From Streptomyces sp. NBC_00239 (GTDB taxonomy: Bacteria; Actinomycetota; Actinomycetes; Streptomycetales; Streptomycetaceae): 64,000 nt of DNA. The notes below the pieces were generated by a model. The model saw nothing but the letters and a program-made list of their open reading frames with translations. It made no database searches and was not told the DNA's origin. This document shows, piece by piece, positions 50,860-59,488 of the stretch. Both the position numbers and the translations under genes were made by a program. The stretch is taken from NCBI RefSeq assembly GCF_036194065.1, contig NZ_CP108095.1:992001-1056000 (forward strand), in the 5' to 3' direction. Position 1 is the stretch's first letter. Every line of letters starts with the position of its first letter.

Positions 50860-53260
50860 ACGCTGCCCACTCACCTGCTTCCGGCAGCGGAACCGGCACC
50901 GCATGCCGGGACAGCCCGCCGGGCCCGCGGGCGGGCAAGGGCGCCGGGTTCCGGCCCCCCACATCGGCCCCGCTGGACCCGTCAGGCCCACGCGACACCA
51001 GCGCCTCGGGACTGCCAGGCTCACCGGACCGCCGGGACGCTTCGCCCGCAGTGGGCGCGTGAGGCGTGGACGCGCCAGACCCTCCAGGCCCACCGAACCC
51101 GGGCGTAGCGGAACTGCCAGGTCCGTCGGACCGCCTGGGCTCTCCGCCCGCGCTGGGCGCGTGAGGCGTGGGCCCGCCGGACCCACTGGACCCAACCGCC
51201 GCCCTGGGCCCTCCGGACGCGGGGCCGCGGAACCTGCCGACCTCACCGGGTCCGCTGAAACCGCCGGGGCCGCCGGAATTACCAGAGCCGCCGGGCGTAC
51301 CGGTGGTCGGAGACCCGCCAGGCCCACTGGACCCACCCACCGCGCCGGGTCCGCCGGTCGCGGGGCCGCGGAACCTGCCAGCCCCGCCGGGCCCGCTGGG
51401 TCCGCTGGGTCCGCCGAAGCCCCCAAGGGAGCCGAAGCCGCCGGGGTTGCCAGGGCCGCCGGGCGTACCGGAGGTCGGAGACCCGCCGGGCGTACCGGAG
51501 GTCGGAGACCCGCCGGACCCACCGGACGCGCTGGGTCCGCCGAAGCCGCCGGGGTTGCCAGGGCCGCCGGGCGTACCGGAGGTCGGAGGCCTGCTGGGCC
51601 CGCTCCGCGCGCCGGCCGCGCCGGCCGCGCCGGGCCCGCCGGTCGCCCGCGTGGCGGACCCGCTGGTACCGCCGGGCGTACCGGAGCGTGCGGACCCGCC
51701 AGGCCCGCTGGACGTACGGGGCGACGAGGTGGCGGTACCGCCGGACGGGACCGTCGCGCGGGTATTCGGCGGGGGCGGGGTGGGGGGTGAGGGGGGTGTG
51801 CTCCGGTAGCGGGCGAGGGCTCGGTCGCCGTCGCCGATTCCGGCGGCGATGACGGCGCCGTCCGGCTGTACGGCGACCGCGCGCGCCTCCGCGTACCGGC
51901 CCGCCCCGAAGCGCGTGGTCACCCGGCCGCCCGTACCGAAGGCGGGGTCGGGGCTGCCGTCGGCCCGGTAGCGGGCGACCGCGAAGGCGCCGCCGCCGAG
52001 CCCGGCGGCCACGATCCGTCCGTCGGCCTGGACCGCCACGTCGTACGCCCGCGCCACGGACAGCACCGGCCGGCCCGGCTCGGCCGCCACCCGGCCGTCC
52101 GCCCCGAAGTCCGGGTCGGGGTCCCCGTCGGGCAGGTAGCGGGCCAGCGCGAAATCGGCTCCCGAGTATCCGGCCGCGACGATCCGCCCGTCCGCCTGCA
52201 CGGCGAGACCGCGCACGCCGTCCTCGTCCCCGGCGTCGGTGACGACCCGTCCGCCGGTGCCGAAGTCCCGGTCGAGCGTGCCGTCCGGCAGGTAGCGGGC
52301 CAGCGCGAAGTCGGCGGCGAAGGCGGGCGCGGTGAAGCCGGTCTGTCCGGCGACGAGGATCCGCCCGTCCGGCAGCACCGCCAGGTCGTAGGCCCGCGCC
52401 CCGCCGCCCGGGAAGTCGGTGACGACCCGGCCGCCCCGGCCGAAGCCCGGGTCCGGGCTGCCGTCGGGCCGGTAGCGGGCCACCGCGAACCGGCCGCCGC
52501 TGCGCCCGGCGACGACGATCAGGCCGTCGGGCTGCACCGCCACCGCGTGCGCCTCGGCGGATCCGCCCCCGCCGCGGCTCCCTCCGTCGCCGTTCGCTCC
52601 GCCGCCGGTTCCTCCTCTTCCGCCACTCCCTCCTGTGCCGTCTCCCGACCCGCCCTCGCCGTGCCCTCCTTCGCTGTCACCGGCCCCACCCTCGATGTCC
52701 CTTTCGCCGCCGAACGTGGTCAGCACCGTGCCGCCGTTCCCGAAGCCGGGGTCGGGGCGGCCGTCGGCGAGGAGGCGTACGACCGCGAACCGGCAACAGG
52801 ACTGCCCCTGCCGAGCGCTGCGGCCCACGACGAGGAGCTTGCCGTCGCTCTGGAGAGCCGCACCGTCCGCCACGTCGTCCCCGCCGAGGTCGGTGACGGC
52901 CACCCCGCCGGTGCCGAACTCCGGGTCGGGGGTGCCGTCGGCCCGGTACCGGACCACGGCGAAGTCCCCGTCGCCGCCCCCGTCCGCGCCGCCCGTCCAG
53001 CGGGTCCCGGCCGTGAGGATCCGGCCGTCGGGCCGCACCACCATGTCCTGGACGTCCTCGGTGGCGGCCAGTGCGGTCAGCACCCGGCCGGCCGCGCCGA
53101 AGGCCGGGTCGGGGTCCCCGTCGGCCGCCCGCGCGGCCCCGGGCAGTGCCAGCGTCAGCACGAGGAGGAGCGGCCCGGTGGCGGTGCGCGCCGCCCGCCG
53201 GGCGGCCCCGGTGCGCGCGCGTGCGGGCCGGTACCGGGTGGCGGATCTGACAGCGGACAT
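50840..53260 (-). CDS. secreted delta-60 repeat protein with collagen-like tail
   Basis: The 806-residue protein starts with a signal peptide (TGPLLLVLTLALPGAARA) and then carries six full delta-60 repeats plus two partial ones, with the pattern FAVARYRxDGSPDPxFGxGG (for example RYRADGTPDPEFGTGG and RYLPDGTLDRDFGTGG). These form a beta-propeller-like fold of unknown function. From about residue 495 to the end it is a Gly/Pro/Ser collagen-like tail with GGPGNPGGFGGPS-type repeats. The last codons, ending GLAGV, lie inside the palindromic repeat at 50748, so its C-terminus may be fortuitous. It probably faces outward as an adhesin or wall-associated protein. ATG at 53260. Confidence 0.75.
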   Translation of the reverse strand: MSAVRSATRYRPARARTGAARRAARTATGPLLLVLTLALPGAARAADGDPDPAFGAAGRVLTALAATEDVQDMVVRPDGRILTAGTRWTGGADGGGDGDFAVVRYRADGTPDPEFGTGGVAVTDLGGDDVADGAALQSDGKLLVVGRSARQGQSCCRFAVVRLLADGRPDPGFGNGGTVLTTFGGERDIEGGAGDSEGGHGEGGSGDGTGGSGGRGGTGGGANGDGGSRGGGGSAEAHAVAVQPDGLIVVAGRSGGRFAVARYRPDGSPDPGFGRGGRVVTDFPGGGARAYDLAVLPDGRILVAGQTGFTAPAFAADFALARYLPDGTLDRDFGTGGRVVTDAGDEDGVRGLAVQADGRIVAAGYSGADFALARYLPDGDPDPDFGADGRVAAEPGRPVLSVARAYDVAVQADGRIVAAGLGGGAFAVARYRADGSPDPAFGTGGRVTTRFGAGRYAEARAVAVQPDGAVIAAGIGDGDRALARYRSTPPSPPTPPPPNTRATVPSGGTATSSPRTSSGPGGSARSGTPGGTSGSATRATGGPGAAGAAGARSGPSRPPTSGTPGGPGNPGGFGGPSASGGSGGSPTSGTPGGSPTSGTPGGPGNPGGFGSLGGFGGPSGPSGPGGAGRFRGPATGGPGAVGGSSGPGGSPTTGTPGGSGNSGGPGGFSGPGEVGRFRGPASGGPRAAVGSSGSGGPTPHAPSAGGEPRRSDGPGSSATPGFGGPGGSGASTPHAPTAGEASRRSGEPGSPEALVSRGPDGSSGADVGGRNPAPLPARGPGGLSRHAVPVPLPEAGEWAASGLAGV

Positions 53261-53457
53261 GAGGACCCCTCTGGCTCGCGCGGACTGCCCACACCCTTCG
53301 GTCGTGCGCGGCCCCACCCGTACCGGCCGGCGCCGAACTTCCCTCCCCGGGGCGCGAGTTCCACTCGGGCGAGTGAGCCGACCGGCACCGCCCGGCCTCC
53401 CGTGTTGACCGCCGCCCTGCCGCCCTGGCGTCCTGGCGCCCTGGCGCCCTGCGCCCG

Positions 53458-53499
<42 letters not shown>

Positions 53500-53743
53500 G
53501 CCACCCCGCTGCCTCGGCCGCCCCACCACCCCGCCACCCCACTGCCCGGCCGCCCGGCCCCGGCCGCATCGCTACCCCGCTACCCCGCCACCCACGACCC
53601 CGTGCCGCGCCCCCCTCCCCCGCACTGCTCCGTCCGAGTCGTCTTCCGTGCCCCGTTCGGCCGCAGAACCGAGTTCATGATCATCCTTTCGGTCCGGTGC
53701 GGGTCTGATGCTGACGAGGCCGTGGCAGATCCTGGAGGGCAGT

Positions 53744-55294
53744 GTGGCGAGGACGCGGGTACGACGGGCCAGGGTGTGGAGCACGGTGGCCGCGGTGACG
53801 GGGACCTTGCTGGTCGTCGCCGCGGCGCCGGGCCGGGCGCCGGATGCCGGCGACTCGCGGCAGGAGCAGGAGAACCGGCGCTCCCGGGCCCCCGTGACCC
53901 TGCTGGTCGGGCGGGTGCTCGACGTCGACGGCGCCGCGGACGGAGCCTGCGCGGCGGGGGCGTTCCGCTCGTTCCCGGCGGGCGGCCTGTGCCCCGCCTG
54001 GCGCCGACAGAAGGTCCTCGCGACGGTCCACGGCGCCGGATGGGTACTGCCGGAGCCGCTGTCCGGCCCGACCGCCCGCCCCCCGGACGGCCGTCCCTCG
54101 GGCGGCCGTCCCTCGGGCGGCCGTCCCTCCGGCGGCCGTCCCTCCGGCGGCGACGCCGGTCCGGCCACGGCGGCCACCGGCCCGCTCGAAATCGCCCTGG
54201 CCAAACCGGGACTGCTCGGCGAGGTGACCGTACGCGACGGCCACGGCCGCCATCTCGGCGGCGGGCTGAGCCCGGACGGCCTACGCTGGCTGAACACCGA
54301 TCCGCTGCGCGCCGGCGAGACGTACACGGTGCACGTCGGCGCCGAGAACGCGGCCGGCACGCAGGTCGGCGCCACGATGGCGTTCACCACCGCGCCGGCC
54401 GCCGACACCGACCGGCTCACCGTGACCTTCGGCCCGCGGGCGGGCACGTACGGCGCGGGGCAGGTCGTGACCGCCGGTCTCAGCCGGCCCGTCCCGGCCG
54501 CCGACCGTGACGCGCGGGCCCGGGTGGAGCGGGCGCTGCGGGTGACCTCGGAGCCCCGGGTGGAGGGTTCCTGGCACTGGGTCGACGCGCAGACCCTGCA
54601 CTACCGGCCGCGGTCGTACTGGCCCGCGCACACGGTGATCCGGGTGCACAGCGGCCTGGACGGGATCGAGTTCGACGACGGCCGGCACGGCGGCCCCTCC
54701 GACCCGCTGCGGCTGGTCATCGCGGACCGGGTGGAGGCGATCACCGACTCGGCCGCGCACCGGATGACCGTGCGCCGCAACGGCCGCCTGCTGCGGACCA
54801 TCGCGGTCACCACCGGCAAGCCGGGGTTCCGCACCCGCAGCGGCATCAAGGTGGTGCTGCGCAAGGAGCGGCGGGTCCGGATGCGCGGCGACACCGTCGG
54901 CATCAAGCGCGGCACGCGCGAGTTCTACGACCTGCCGGTGTTCTGGGCCACCCGGGTGACGTGGAGCGGGGAGTACGTGCACGCCGCACCGTGGTCGGTG
55001 GAGGCGCAGGGCGAGGAGAACGTCAGCCACGGGTGCACCGGCATGAGCACGGAGGACGCCGCCTGGTTCTTCCGTACGGTCCGCGAGGGGGACGTGGTGC
55101 AGGTCGTCAACAGCGGCGGGGAGCCGATGGCGCCGTTCGGCAACGGCTACGGCGACTGGAACCTCGACTGGCCGGCCTGGCTCGCGGGCAGCGCCCTGGC
55201 CGACCGCCCGGACACCGCCCCGGCGCCCGCCTCCGCCACCGTGCCCGTACCGCCCGTGCAGCCCGCGGCGGCCCGGCTGCGGCCCACCACGTGA
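53744..55294 (+). CDS. L,D-transpeptidase (YkuD) with Ig-like domains
   Basis: The 516-residue protein has an N-terminal membrane anchor or signal (VWSTVAAVTGTLLVVAAAPG), a variable PSGGR repeat at about 120-135, two Ig-like modules (ETYTVHVGAENAAG; the LpqU/Ldt-type TLHYRPRSYWPAHTVIRVHS) and a YkuD catalytic domain with YVHAAPWS and SHGC at 428-431 (Cys431 nucleophile). It should make 3-3 peptidoglycan crosslinks outside the membrane. The GTG at 53744 is preferred over ATG 53708 because GGAGGG lies five bases upstream. The W-rich end (YGDWNLDWPAWLAG) is typical of the actinomycete enzymes. Confidence 0.9.
   Translation: MARTRVRRARVWSTVAAVTGTLLVVAAAPGRAPDAGDSRQEQENRRSRAPVTLLVGRVLDVDGAADGACAAGAFRSFPAGGLCPAWRRQKVLATVHGAGWVLPEPLSGPTARPPDGRPSGGRPSGGRPSGGRPSGGDAGPATAATGPLEIALAKPGLLGEVTVRDGHGRHLGGGLSPDGLRWLNTDPLRAGETYTVHVGAENAAGTQVGATMAFTTAPAADTDRLTVTFGPRAGTYGAGQVVTAGLSRPVPAADRDARARVERALRVTSEPRVEGSWHWVDAQTLHYRPRSYWPAHTVIRVHSGLDGIEFDDGRHGGPSDPLRLVIADRVEAITDSAAHRMTVRRNGRLLRTIAVTTGKPGFRTRSGIKVVLRKERRVRMRGDTVGIKRGTREFYDLPVFWATRVTWSGEYVHAAPWSVEAQGEENVSHGCTGMSTEDAAWFFRTVREGDVVQVVNSGGEPMAPFGNGYGDWNLDWPAWLAGSALADRPDTAPAPASATVPVPPVQPAAARLRPTT
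54085..54150. repeat. 15-bp coding repeat in the transpeptidase gene
   Basis: GGCCGTCCCTC(G/C)GGC repeats about four times and encodes GRPSG units in the linker. Such in-frame repeats vary in copy number between strains. Confidence 0.7.
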
Positions 55295-55316
55295 GCGGAT
55301 GCCCCGCCCTCAACCG

Positions 55317-55355
55317 GATCAATCCCGGGCCCCGCCGCACCGCCGGGGTTTGATC
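55317..55355 (+). terminator. hairpin after the transpeptidase gene
   Basis: GATCAA and TTGATC at the ends, with CCCGG and CCGGG inside, form an imperfect stem. It lies between the transpeptidase and chaplin genes. Confidence 0.55.
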
Positions 55356-55389
55356 GTCGCTGTCCATCCCCTCCACTCGGGAGTTGAAC

Positions 55390-55626
55390 ATGCGCATCCG
55401 TACCACCATCGCCGCCCTGGCCCTCGCCGCCGCCGGCGTCATCGGCGCCACCGGCACCGCCGTCGCCGACGCGCACGCCGAGGGCATCGCGATCGGCTCG
55501 CCGGGCATTCTGTCCGGCAATGTCGTCCAGATCCCCGTGCACATTCCGATCAACATCTGCGGCAACTCGTTGAACCTCATCGGCGCGCTGAACCCGACCG
55601 CCGGCAACGTCTGCATCAACAACTGA
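55390..55626 (+). CDS. short chaplin
   Basis: The 78-residue protein has a signal peptide (RIRTTIAALALAAAGVIGAT, cleavage near ADAHA) and one chaplin domain: IGSPGILSGNVVQIPVHIPI followed by NICGNSLNLIGALNPTAGNV and CINN. The two conserved cysteines are present. Short chaplins assemble into amyloid fibrils on aerial hyphae and lower surface tension. The ATG at 55390 has GGGAG seven bases upstream. A strong hairpin follows. Confidence 0.93.
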   Translation: MRIRTTIAALALAAAGVIGATGTAVADAHAEGIAIGSPGILSGNVVQIPVHIPINICGNSLNLIGALNPTAGNVCINN

Positions 55627-55631
55627 CGGTC

Positions 55632-55663
55632 GGCGGCCCCGGGACGGACCTCCCGGGGCCGCC
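55632..55663 (+). terminator. strong hairpin after the chaplin gene
   Basis: Perfect 13-base arms GGCGGCCCCGGGA and TCCCGGGGCCGCC enclose a 6-base loop, right after the chaplin stop. Confidence 0.8.
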
Positions 55664-55730
55664 GCACCCGCGCACCGCATCCGTGCGGCGCCGTTCCCGC
55701 GCTCCGCACCCCAACCCTCCGGGAGCCCCC

Positions 55731-56519
55731 ATGCCACCCGCGCCCCTCCGCGCAGCCACCCACGTCCTGGCCACTTCGATCGTCGCGGCGGGTCTGTTCT
55801 GCGCCGCTCCCGCGCACGCCGCGGACCTGCCCGCCCACTGGTGCACCGTCAACGGCGTGGAGGCGCCGCCGGGACGGATGGTGCAGGGCACCCCGGGCCC
55901 CGACACCATCGTGTGCGAGGGCGACGTCGAGAACGCCGTCGTCTGGGGCGGGGCCGGCAAGGACAACATCCGCGTCAAGGGCCTGGTCGTCGACGCCTCG
56001 GTGCTCGGCGGCGACGGCGACGACACCATCCAGGTGAACAACCTCTTCCCGCGGAACGGGAACGCCGTCGTCCGCGGTGGTTTCGGCGACGACACGATCA
56101 TCACCGCGCTGGTCGCGGGCACCGCGGAGCACGGCGCCGCGGTCCACGGCGACCACGGGAACGACACGATCACCACGGGCAGCGTGATGGGCACCCCGGG
56201 CCAGTACCAGCGGGGCGGCGGCCAGGTCTTCGGCAACGACGGCGACGACCTGATCCGCACCGGGAACGTCGACCTCGGCGGCCGGGTCATCGGCGGCAGC
56301 GAGAACGACACCATCGAGCCGAAGTCGGTCGGCTCCGAGTCCTCGGGCATCATCCAGGGCGGCCCGGGCGACGACAAGATCCGCGGCAGGAGGGACACGC
56401 TGCTGGTCATCGGGCCCGGCTGGGGCCAGGTGGACGGCGGCCCCGGCACCGACGAGTGCAAGATCCAGCACGCTTCCGCGGGTGAGCGGATCCGCAGCGC
56501 GGTCGCGAACTGCCCCTGA
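55731..56519 (+). CDS. secreted RTX-like calcium-binding-type repeat protein
   Basis: The 262-residue protein has a signal peptide (VLATSIVAAGLFCAAPAHA) and about eight nonapeptide-like repeats with GGxGxDxI spacing (LGGDGDDTI, RGGFGDDTI, FGNDGDDLI, QGGPGDDKI), the pattern of calcium-binding beta-rolls in RTX/hemolysin proteins, though without a protease or lipase domain. It probably forms a stable extracellular shell or adhesive protein. GGGAG precedes the ATG. It follows the chaplin gene, so it may belong to the surface of aerial hyphae. Confidence 0.85.
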   Translation: MPPAPLRAATHVLATSIVAAGLFCAAPAHAADLPAHWCTVNGVEAPPGRMVQGTPGPDTIVCEGDVENAVVWGGAGKDNIRVKGLVVDASVLGGDGDDTIQVNNLFPRNGNAVVRGGFGDDTIITALVAGTAEHGAAVHGDHGNDTITTGSVMGTPGQYQRGGGQVFGNDGDDLIRTGNVDLGGRVIGGSENDTIEPKSVGSESSGIIQGGPGDDKIRGRRDTLLVIGPGWGQVDGGPGTDECKIQHASAGERIRSAVANCP

Positions 56520-56690
56520 GCGGGCCGGGCGGGCCGAGCGGCCGCCCGCGTCCCCGGTTTCCGGTCTCCGGTTTCCGCCTCCGGACCGGTCTCACCGTCC
56601 GGGCCCCTCCGCCTGAGGACCGGCTCCGCTGACGAACCGGCGCCGCGTGTCCCCGGCCGACCTCCCCTTCCGGCCGGGCGGCACGCGGGG

Positions 56691-56909
56691 TCAGTCGAAC
56701 AGACGGTGGGTCCGGACCTGCCAGGAGTGGGCCGGGTGGGGCGGACCGGGACGGCTGCGCGTCCAGCTGGGCCGGTGCGGCGGGGCCGCAGGACGCGTGT
56801 GCAGCGTGCGCCTGCGGCCCGCCAGCACGAACAGAGCGGCGGTGAGCGCCGCCAGTTCTATGTGGTCCGGGTCGCCACCCTCGACCCGGATCGCGTGGCG
56901 GCCGCTCAC
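56691..56909 (-). CDS. acyl-CoA carboxylase epsilon-subunit-like protein
   Basis: The 72-residue protein reads IRVEGGDPDHIELAALTAAL near the start and PSWTRSRPGPPHPAHSWQVR near the end, which fits the small epsilon (AccE/PccE-type) subunit of actinomycete acyl-CoA carboxylases: R(V)xGxPxxEELAAL and a W...W end. That subunit stabilises the beta subunit that makes malonyl-CoA. The GTG at 56909 overlaps the stop of the P450 gene as GTGA, so it is coupled to it. An in-frame ATG at 56960 lies within the P450 gene and would add 17 residues. Confidence 0.7.
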   Translation of the reverse strand: MSGRHAIRVEGGDPDHIELAALTAALFVLAGRRRTLHTRPAAPPHRPSWTRSRPGPPHPAHSWQVRTHRLFD

Positions 56910-58168
56910 CACGTCACCGGCAGCGTCCGGGGGCCCCTGATCAGCGCTCCGGTCTGCCATTCGAGGTTCTCCGCCGGCACCGCGAGGGCGAGCCGCGGAT
57001 AGCGGGCGAGGAGCGTCTCCAGGATGATCTCGGACTCCATCCTGGCCAGCATCGAGCCGACGCAGTGGTGCGGCCCGTTGCCGAACGACATGTGGGCGAT
57101 GGGGCCGCGGTCGAAGTCGAGGGTGTCGGGGTCGGCGAACATCGCCGGATCCCGGTTGGCCGCCAGGTACGAGGCGTAGACCGCTTCCCCCGCCCGGATG
57201 AGCACCCCGCCCATTTCGACGTCCTGCATGGCCACCCGGGGCAGGCCCACACCGCTGCGGTGCGGGATGAAGCGCAGCAGCTCGTCGACGGCCTGCGGGA
57301 TCATGTCCGGCTCCGCGCGCAAGCGTTCGAGCTGGGCCGGGTGGGTGAGGAGCGCGAAGACCATGTTGGCGCTGTTGTTGCGGACCGCGTGGGCGCCGCT
57401 CACGAGGATCGCGGTGGCGAGCGAGACGGCTTCGTCGGCGGTGATCTCGCCGGCTTCGGTGGCGGCTGCCAGTACTCCGCCCAGGTCGTCCTGCGGTTCC
57501 TCGCGGCGCAGCGCGAGGAGGTCCACGACGCAGTCACGGACGGTGGTCTTCGCTCCTGAGCTGCGGGCGGGCGCCGCGCCGGGCGCCATGATCATGTCCG
57601 CCCAGGAGGTCATGTCCCGGCGCATCCCGTCGGGCACGCCGAGCAGGTCGCTGACGACGGCGAGGGGGAACGGACCGTGCAGGTGCTCGACCAGGTCGGC
57701 GGGGGCGCCCTGCCGCTCCATCCCGTCCAGCAGGCCGTCGCAGGTCCGCTGGGCGGTGGGCCGCAGCCGCAGCATGCTCTTGCCGGTGAAGGCCCGGGCC
57801 ACGACCCGGCGCATCACGTTCAGCCTGGGCGGGTCGGCGTAGTTCAGGGAGGCCTTCAGCGAGGCGATGGCGTGCGGGGACGAGCTGGTGACGGTGCGGC
57901 CGACCAGCTCCTCGCGGCTGAAGCGCGGGTCGGAGGTGACCTGCTTGACGTCCTCGTACCGGCTCATGAGCCAGGCGGCGTCCTTGCCGTACGGCAGGCG
58001 GATGCGGGCGGCGCGGGTCTCGCGCAGCCGGTCGTGCAGGAACGGGTCGAAGTCCAGGGCTTCCAGGTCCTCCAGACTCCAGAAGTGGACGCTGCCGTCC
58101 GCTTCCGGACAGCCGCCCGGCTGCGCCGCGGACTGCGGCCCGGCCACCGTCTCGGGGTCGGATGTCAT
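56906..58168 (-). CDS. cytochrome P450 (CYP158-like)
   Basis: The 420-residue P450 has the heme loop FGNGPHHCVG with the cysteine ligand, the K-helix DELLRFIP region and an I-helix VSGAHAVRNNSAN that lacks the usual acid-Thr pair. Loss of that threonine is reported for CYP158A2, which couples flaviolin, and the general sequence is close to the other P450 of this cluster (similar ANRDPxxFxDP, IRGPxxLPV.W ends). It is divergent from rppA, and the small carboxylase subunit gene overlaps its end. It probably oxidises or couples the polyketide made by RppA. The ATG at 58168 has GGGAG ten bases upstream. Confidence 0.9.
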   Translation of the reverse strand: MTSDPETVAGPQSAAQPGGCPEADGSVHFWSLEDLEALDFDPFLHDRLRETRAARIRLPYGKDAAWLMSRYEDVKQVTSDPRFSREELVGRTVTSSSPHAIASLKASLNYADPPRLNVMRRVVARAFTGKSMLRLRPTAQRTCDGLLDGMERQGAPADLVEHLHGPFPLAVVSDLLGVPDGMRRDMTSWADMIMAPGAAPARSSGAKTTVRDCVVDLLALRREEPQDDLGGVLAAATEAGEITADEAVSLATAILVSGAHAVRNNSANMVFALLTHPAQLERLRAEPDMIPQAVDELLRFIPHRSGVGLPRVAMQDVEMGGVLIRAGEAVYASYLAANRDPAMFADPDTLDFDRGPIAHMSFGNGPHHCVGSMLARMESEIILETLLARYPRLALAVPAENLEWQTGALIRGPRTLPVTW

Positions 58169-58184
58169 GACTGATCTCCCAGGG

Positions 58185-58210
58185 TTCTCGTGACACGCTT
58201 CTCGTGACAC
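58185..58210. promoter_or_regulatory. direct repeats TTCTCGTGACAC between divergent P450 and rppA
   Basis: TTCTCGTGACAC occurs at 58185-58196 and 58199-58210, 14 bases apart, 17-42 bases upstream of the P450 start. It may be the site of a regulator of the cluster; no regulator gene is in the cluster. Upstream of rppA no clear promoter was recognised. Confidence 0.4.
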
Positions 58211-58387
58211 ACGGTGATTCACCCCCGCAGGGCGCGGTGGAGGAATCTCTTCCCTTTCGCCAGTCGACTGGCCCGGGCAAGCCCCCGGATCACCGGATTG
58301 GCCCTGGTCACGTGTGGACTTGCTCAGCGCGCACAATGTCCCGCCGTCCGTGAGGCTTTGTCGGGACGCGAAAGGAGACCCCACGCG

Positions 58388-59488
58388 ATGGCTACTCTGT
58401 GCAGACCAGCGGTGTCCGTACCCGAGCATGTGATCACCATGGATCAGACGCTCGATCTCGCCCGATCCGTACACGCGGACCACCCGCAGCTCGAACTGGC
58501 GCTGCGGCTCATCCGGAACACGGGAGTCGAGAAGCGGCACATCGTGCGGCCCATCGAGGAGACCCTCAGACACCCCGGTTTCGAGTACCGCAACGCGGTC
58601 TACGAGGCCGAGGCGAAGGCCCGCGTGCCGGCCGTGGTGCAGGAAGCACTCGATCACGCCGGGCTCCGCGCGGCCGACATCGACGTGATCGTCTACGTGT
58701 CGTGCACGGGCTTCATGATGCCGTCGCTGACCGCGTGGATGATCAACCGCATGGGGTTCCGGATGGACTGTCGGCAGGTCCCCATCGCCCAGCTGGGATG
58801 TGCCGCAGGCGGCGCCGCGGTGAACCGCGCGCACGACTTCTGCACCGCCTATCCGGGTGCCAACGCCCTGATCGTGGCCTGCGAGTTCTGCTCGCTGTGC
58901 TACCAGCCGGGCGACCTGGAAGTGGGCAACCTGCTCTCGAACGGCCTGTTCGGCGACGGTGTGGCCGCGGCCGTCGTCCGGGGCCGCGGCGGCACCGGCA
59001 TCGAGCTCCAGCGCAACGGCTCGTACCTGGTGCCGGACACCGAGGACTGGATCGCGTACGACGTCCGCTCCACGGGATTCCACTTCAAGCTGGACCGGAG
59101 AGTGCCGGGCACCATGGAGCCGCTGGCTCCGGCTCTCCAGCAACTCGCCCATCAGCACGGCTGGGACGCCGCCGAACTGGACTTCTACATCATCCACGCG
59201 GGCGGGCCCCGCATCCTCGACGACTTGAGCACCTTCCTCGGAGTGCCTCCGGAAGCGTTCCGCTTCAGCCGCGCCACGCTCACCGAGTACGGCAACATCG
59301 CGAGCGCGGTGGTGCTCGACGCGCTGCGCAGGCTGTTCGAGGAGGGCGGCGCGGCCGACGCGTCGCGCGGGATGCTGGCCGGCTTCGGGCCGGGCATCAC
59401 GGCGGAGATCACCCTCGGCTCCTGGGCCTCGGAAGAGGACCGCGAACTCGCCGAGGTCGTGGAGCGGGAGAGCCTGCATGTCGACTGA
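58388..59488 (+). CDS. rppA: RppA-type type III polyketide synthase (THN synthase)
   Basis: The 366-residue protein is a chalcone-synthase-like enzyme with the triad at the RppA positions: Cys138 in IAQLGCAAGG, His270 in YIIHAGGP and Asn303 in TEYGNIAS. RppA condenses five malonyl-CoA to 1,3,6,8-tetrahydroxynaphthalene, which turns into flaviolin. Near-identical numbering of all three residues and the length support this. GGAG lies ten bases before the ATG. The P450 start overlaps its end by 11 bases, giving the operon rppA-P450-cupin. The small AccE-like gene nearby would help supply malonyl-CoA. Confidence 0.95.
   Translation: MATLCRPAVSVPEHVITMDQTLDLARSVHADHPQLELALRLIRNTGVEKRHIVRPIEETLRHPGFEYRNAVYEAEAKARVPAVVQEALDHAGLRAADIDVIVYVSCTGFMMPSLTAWMINRMGFRMDCRQVPIAQLGCAAGGAAVNRAHDFCTAYPGANALIVACEFCSLCYQPGDLEVGNLLSNGLFGDGVAAAVVRGRGGTGIELQRNGSYLVPDTEDWIAYDVRSTGFHFKLDRRVPGTMEPLAPALQQLAHQHGWDAAELDFYIIHAGGPRILDDLSTFLGVPPEAFRFSRATLTEYGNIASAVVLDALRRLFEEGGAADASRGMLAGFGPGITAEITLGSWASEEDRELAEVVERESLHVD

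Noticed and set aside
50813..51809. Plus-strand Gly/Pro-rich frames opposite the delta-60 tail
   Set aside because: They mirror the repeats of the minus frame. Only the minus frame is continuous with the signal peptide and delta-60 repeats.
53572..54447. Minus-strand open frame opposite the transpeptidase start
   Set aside because: The plus frame contains a signal anchor, Ig-like modules and the SHGC motif, so the minus frame is a shadow.
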